The position numbers were made by a program, and so were the translations under genes. A stretch of DNA of 64,000 bases from Paraburkholderia bonniea (GTDB lineage Bacteria; Pseudomonadota; Gammaproteobacteria; Burkholderiales; Burkholderiaceae). This document shows positions 60,937 to 64,000 of this stretch, piece after piece (position 1 is the first letter of the stretch; the number at the start of each line of letters is the position of its first letter). The notes beneath the pieces were generated by a model. That model searched no databases, was not told the origin of the DNA, and saw only the letters and a program-made list of their open reading frames with translations. The stretch covers positions 186,001 to 250,000 of the forward strand of contig NZ_QPEQ01000002.1 in NCBI RefSeq assembly GCF_009455625.1. Direction: 5' to 3'.

Positions 60937-61441
60937 AACAATGATGGCACTTGCCGCAGCGGCGGTGGTGGGCGGCATCGTGGCGGGCGTTGGCCAGCAA
61001 TGGAGACTGGGTGCGCAGCTCGCGGCGATTCGCACCCGGCATGCCGCGGTGATGAAGACGATATCCGATGAGGCTGTGTCAGCAGCGGGTGCTGCGCAGC
61101 GGGAAACGGCGCGCGCAACCGCGGAGATTGGAGCACTCGAGAGCCAGTACCGGAGGGAAAATAGCGATGCGAAAAAGACAATGGATGCGTTGCGCGCCGA
61201 CGTGCGTGCTGGTGCTGTGCGGCTGCGCGTCGCCGCACGCTGTGATTCAACCGGTGGCGGTGGCGTGCCCGGTGCTGGCAGCGCCTCCGCCGGAGCTGAT
61301 GGAGACGGAAACGCCGAACTTGACGCAGCGAGTGCTGGCGCGCTTCTTGGCGTCGCGGCAGACGGAGACCGGGCTGCGCGCAAAGTAGCGGCGCTGCAGG
61401 CCTATGCGCGGGAAGCGCAGCGAGTGTGCGGCGGGCAATAG
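60926..61441 (+). CDS. Rz inner-membrane spanin
   Basis: 171 residues. An N-terminal membrane anchor (MALAAAAVVGGIVAGVG) is followed by a coiled coil (RETARATAEIGALESQYRRE) and a Gly/Ala-rich end. It overlaps the holin by 11 bases and contains Rz1 in another frame. With Rz1 it fuses the inner and outer membranes at lysis. Confidence 0.85.
   Translation: MPGKTMMALAAAAVVGGIVAGVGQQWRLGAQLAAIRTRHAAVMKTISDEAVSAAGAAQRETARATAEIGALESQYRRENSDAKKTMDALRADVRAGAVRLRVAARCDSTGGGGVPGAGSASAGADGDGNAELDAASAGALLGVAADGDRAARKVAALQAYAREAQRVCGGQ
61167..61388 (+). CDS. Rz1 outer-membrane spanin lipoprotein (unit B)
   Basis: Same 73-residue product as in unit A, nested fully inside Rz in a different frame. Lipobox LVLCGC and Pro-rich mature part. 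GGAGGG precedes ATG. This copy has an intact Rz partner. Confidence 0.85.
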   Translation: MRKRQWMRCAPTCVLVLCGCASPHAVIQPVAVACPVLAAPPPELMETETPNLTQRVLARFLASRQTETGLRAK

Positions 61442-61544
61442 GTGGGCGAAAGGTGGTTGATGAACTTTATCAAGGTTCCGCCACCAGGATAGGGCGTGCG
61501 CCGTTCAACTTTCAGGGTGTGTCAGCGACTCGTGAACGAAAGCC

Positions 61545-63461
61545 CTATTCCGTTTTGCCAATGAACTGCTCCCAGTCATCGATGGGCTGCCAGTCAGAAT
61601 TCGTGAACCCGATCAGGGGCGCGTCTGGTGAATGTGAGGCACGATCGGTTATATCCCCGGGTGGCGTGACCATGCCATTGAACGTATCTGTTTGAACCAG
61701 TGCTGCGCTGCTTTGCTGATAGTCTGTACTGGTCAAGCCAGACAAAACTGGATTAAGGTTAAACAGCACCCGTTCTGGCATATTGGGCATTAGTAAGAAC
61801 GGGTGGGTGGCCAGTTTATGGGGCTGCAGAACAGGTGTCAGCCATGACTGCTTCAAGCAATCATATTTTTGCGCAGGCTGCCCGGACAAGTTCGGCCATG
61901 TGGATGCATCATTCAGCGCCCCCTGGCGGGTTTGCTGGTTCTCGACAGGGGGCACAGGGGGCGTGGTTTGAGTCGGCAGGAACGCGTCTTGATCGGGGTT
62001 ATCCGGGATGTGCGGCGCTTCTTTGTGCCTGTTTGCAGGGTGTACTGAATAGTCTGCAGGCGACGTCAAATTGCCGTTTGATTCAAGATCCGCTGAATGG
62101 CCGAAGTTCATGGGTCGCTCGCCCGTGACCTGTACCTGCAGCGCAGGCCGCGGGAGTTGCGTGGCCGCCTCTTGCTGTTGTGTAAGCAGCTTTTTTGCCT
62201 GCTCCGGGGGGGCGACCAGCGCTGCTTTAAGCTCCAGCACAGTTGGGTTTTCGTTGATCAGGCGCTGTCCAATGGCGCTACCCGCATTGATCTTATTAGA
62301 CAGAATGGATTGAAGCGTGGTTGGGTGGTTCTTCCGTTTGGTTATTGTGACGAGGTGATCAATCGAATAACCCAGCGCTAAAAATTCGCTGTGCCGAGTA
62401 TCAAGGCGATCTAGTAAGCCGGAACCACCATGGGGCACCCTCTTCAAAATAGAATAAATCAGGCATGAAGAATATCCCTTGTCGACAAGGGACTGTCGCC
62501 GATTCCAGAGCATCTCCAATGTATGACTTCCTCCGGGATTTGAAGCGATCCTGAGAATCTGGGCGGACGTGAATGACAGGGGCGGCTGGGTGAGGTCATA
62601 GCCACGCATATAGATGACATCAAGCGCGAATTTGCCTCCGGAGATTGTCAGAAGCTTGTCAATTTCGTCATCCGTCAGGCTGGGAAGTGGGTTCCCATTG
62701 CGGTCGACAGCACCAGCAGTTGCTTCCGGGTTTTCGGTGGTCGTCTCCAGTTGTTTGCGTGGATTTTCCCCTGTCGCCTTGCTAAAAATATCAGTGTGCG
62801 TGTATCCCAGATACGCGAGCCTAGCGTGGTGCTTTACGACATTCGCCAGTATAGTGTTGCGATATTGGCCTGTTTCGATCTTTTCAATGTCGGCGGTCTT
62901 TTCAATGTCGGCGATCTTTTCAATGTCGGCGATCTTTTCAATGTCGGCGAGCGTGTAGCCCAGATAGCGAAGGTGCGGAAACATCCGGATCACGGCGTTC
63001 AGGATAGTGCAGGCCCTTTTTTGCCTCACCATCTTCGCAATACTGGCATTCGTGAAGCCGAGCTTCATCAGCTCAGCGTGGCGGCGGTTCATGAGGCTAT
63101 TCGTCACACGCAAGCCTGCGCTTTCTATCAGGAGATATTCAACTGGAGTAAACGAATAGGGGGACGCCATCAGTTTTTTTGGGTCATTCACACTATGGCC
63201 TGTCGCGGGCGTAGCCTCCCCGACGTTCGTAGACACTTCGCGTGTCTCACTTCTTCGGACATTGGACGGCCGCGCTTCGCTGGAGCAAGTTGATAACGGC
63301 TTTCCAGAGAGGGCGTCAAACCCTGGCGGGGTCCCGGCTCGCTGCTGAAGTGGTGCTCCGGTGTTCGTCGCTCCGGTGTTCGCCTGCTGGGGGGAGGTAT
63401 AAGGCCCGTAGCGGTCCCTACCGTATGGTTGGCGGCTCGAGCTCGGCGAATTTTTAGTCAT
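61545..63461 (-). CDS. TALE-like (BAT/TAL-effector-related) repeat protein, copy B
   Basis: 638 residues. It matches copy A almost fully in residues 1-93 and from the repeat-0-like segment (LTDDEIDKLLTISGG) to the end. It keeps FTSAQILRIASNPGG with the same N-P pair. Between these, the first repeats differ widely: FTPVEYLLIESAGLRVTNSL and LGFTNASIAKMVRQKRAC replace A's versions. The third repeat carries an ADIEKI expansion of three extra units, probably lengthening one helix by 18 residues. The C-terminus lacks the GSG of copy A before DWQPIDDWEQFIG. Both copies look translatable, so a duplicated, diverging effector pair is likely. Confidence 0.72.
   Translation of the reverse strand: MTKNSPSSSRQPYGRDRYGPYTSPQQANTGATNTGAPLQQRAGTPPGFDALSGKPLSTCSSEARPSNVRRSETREVSTNVGEATPATGHSVNDPKKLMASPYSFTPVEYLLIESAGLRVTNSLMNRRHAELMKLGFTNASIAKMVRQKRACTILNAVIRMFPHLRYLGYTLADIEKIADIEKIADIEKTADIEKIETGQYRNTILANVVKHHARLAYLGYTHTDIFSKATGENPRKQLETTTENPEATAGAVDRNGNPLPSLTDDEIDKLLTISGGKFALDVIYMRGYDLTQPPLSFTSAQILRIASNPGGSHTLEMLWNRRQSLVDKGYSSCLIYSILKRVPHGGSGLLDRLDTRHSEFLALGYSIDHLVTITKRKNHPTTLQSILSNKINAGSAIGQRLINENPTVLELKAALVAPPEQAKKLLTQQQEAATQLPRPALQVQVTGERPMNFGHSADLESNGNLTSPADYSVHPANRHKEAPHIPDNPDQDAFLPTQTTPPVPPVENQQTRQGALNDASTWPNLSGQPAQKYDCLKQSWLTPVLQPHKLATHPFLLMPNMPERVLFNLNPVLSGLTSTDYQQSSAALVQTDTFNGMVTPPGDITDRASHSPDAPLIGFTNSDWQPIDDWEQFIGKTE
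62877..62948. repeat. 18-bp tandem repeat (4 copies) in TALE-like copy B
   Basis: GATCTTTTCAATGTCGGC occurs four times head to tail (one copy starts GG), encoding ADIEK(I/T) on the minus strand. Copy A has a single unit. In-frame slippage explains it. Confidence 0.95.
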
Positions 63462-63512
63462 ATTTGTTGAAGTCTTAAAAACTGGAAATGGGGGTATTTG
63501 TAGGCTGGATGT

Positions 63513-63528
63513 GGTTTTTATAAAAACC
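63513..63528. promoter_or_regulatory. Perfect 16-bp palindrome upstream of TALE-like gene B
   Basis: GGTTTTTATAAAAACC, same position as in copy A. The upstream regions of both copies are the same, so the two genes should be co-regulated. Confidence 0.5.
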
Positions 63529-63726
63529 CGGACCGCGAAAAATCGCGGCAGCATTGCTTCGCAAGTGACGGCTGAGTAACCCGGCAATCTAGATCGTTCC
63601 GGAAGTTTGCCAGCCGCTGGCGAGAGACACGCAGAATATCGATAAGGATGGCCCGTCAGGTCGTGCCTGGCGCACGTAGAATCAGAATTTCGCGTGCTGT
63701 TCATTCATCCACGTAGCGAACGATAG

Positions 63727-64000
63727 ATGACCCGTTTGAATAACCTTGACGACGAAGCCCGCGCCGAACGGCTGTGTTGCCTGGTGGCGGGGCAGCTGGT
63801 TGCGCGGGCGCGGACAGGCGAGTGGCTGCGCACTGGCCATCTTGTGGAGTGGCTGAACATCTGGGCGAATGGCAACGGAGCACGGGTCAGCTGGCAGGAT
63901 CGTTTGCATTTAGGCGCCCGGTCGGGAAAAGTCGCGCTGGAGCTAGGTGAGCTGCCTGAATTCGCGGATTCGGATGCGCTGGCGAAACCGGTGGGGTGCG
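63727..64000 (+). CDS. Second copy of the small soluble protein (cut by window edge)
   Basis: The first 91 codons are identical, as far as seen, to the 57453-57803 gene. The 3' end lies beyond 64000. Same divergent arrangement with TALE-like gene B. Confidence 0.6.
   Translation, partial: MTRLNNLDDEARAERLCCLVAGQLVARARTGEWLRTGHLVEWLNIWANGNGARVSWQDRLHLGARSGKVALELGELPEFADSDALAKPVGC

Larger units (their letters stand above)
18617..64000. mobile_element. Lambdoid siphovirus-type prophage integrated at selC, with cargo island and duplicated right end (right boundary outside window)
   Basis: An integrase pointing at selC marks the left end. Inward lie excisionase-like, repressor/Cro, replication, Q-like, packaging, HK97 head, lambda-type tail (M-L-K-I-J) and lysis genes in canonical order. 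Only the tail of the element is disturbed: an IS/arc island at 29.2-33.8 kb and a tandem duplication from 53.5 kb on. The selC 3' end is the expected att core. Its right copy should lie beyond 64000 but cannot be seen here. Most structural genes look intact. Confidence 0.93.
57909..64000. repeat. Tandem duplication, unit B (continues past window)
   Basis: Starts at CGAACCCCACGG (57909), matching 53496. It is nearly identical to unit A outside the TALE-like gene's first repeats. It additionally holds 1810 bases (59261-61070) absent from A, with the TA pair, endolysin, holin and the start of Rz. B therefore keeps the ancestral order of the prophage right arm. Confidence 0.92.

Overview
This window looks like a chromosome segment of a Burkholderiaceae bacterium, high in GC and rich in Burkholderia-type gene families. 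These include an OpcP-like porin, a YihY/BrkB protein and a selenocysteine formate dehydrogenase with its whole Sec machinery. Two genes resembling TALE/BAT proteins point to Mycetohabitans (formerly Burkholderia rhizoxinica group) or a close relative. That genus assignment is inference. Positions 1-18616 are host core. They hold the end of a cytochrome c maturation operon (ccmG-ccmH-ccmI), a broken mntA-like gene, a porin, yihY, a secreted gamma-glutamylcyclotransferase-like protein, and fdnG(Sec)-fdnH-fdnI. After these come an outer-membrane beta-barrel protein, fdhE, selA, selB and the tRNA-Sec gene selC. The enzyme and everything needed to make its selenocysteine therefore sit together. 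An intergenic array of 16 evenly phased TTAA motifs lies at 6430-6604. From 18617 to the right edge the window is a lambdoid prophage of siphovirus type with HK97 packaging and head genes, integrated directly behind selC. The right attachment site is not seen. Its left arm carries int, xis, small early genes, a CI-like repressor divergent from a Cro-like gene, a YdaT-like gene and a Rha/KilA-C protein. It continues with a replication gene containing iteron-like repeats, DUF1064, DUF3310, DUF1364 and NinX-like genes, and a Q-like late regulator. Between the Q-like gene and the packaging genes lies a foreign island (about 29.2-33.8 kb). It holds an orphan membrane protein and an arcD-arcA pair (arginine/ornithine antiporter and arginine deiminase) lying between two halves of IS6-family transposases. 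The late genes follow in phage order: HNH nuclease, TerS, TerL, portal, protease, capsid, connectors, tail tube, G and G-T chaperones with an A AAA AAC -1 frameshift site, tape measure, M, an S74 side protein, L, K, I, J and two distal tail genes. The right end (53.5 kb to the edge) is a tandem duplication. Unit A (53496-57908) has lost about 1.8 kb. Unit B (57909 to beyond the edge) keeps the toxin-antitoxin pair, endolysin, holin and Rz/Rz1 but has a nonsense mutation in its lipoprotein gene. Each unit carries, on the minus strand, a gene of about 620-640 codons. Its product has degenerate TALE-type repeats that resemble both the cryptic N-terminal repeats and canonical repeats of TAL effectors. 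These lie between a polar Ser/Thr/Pro/Gln-rich N-terminus and a long disordered C-terminus ending in an acidic-aromatic tail. The two paralogues are nearly identical except in the first repeats, where they differ strongly and one has an 18-bp repeat expansion. A prophage-carried, duplicated TALE-like effector family is the most notable content of the window.
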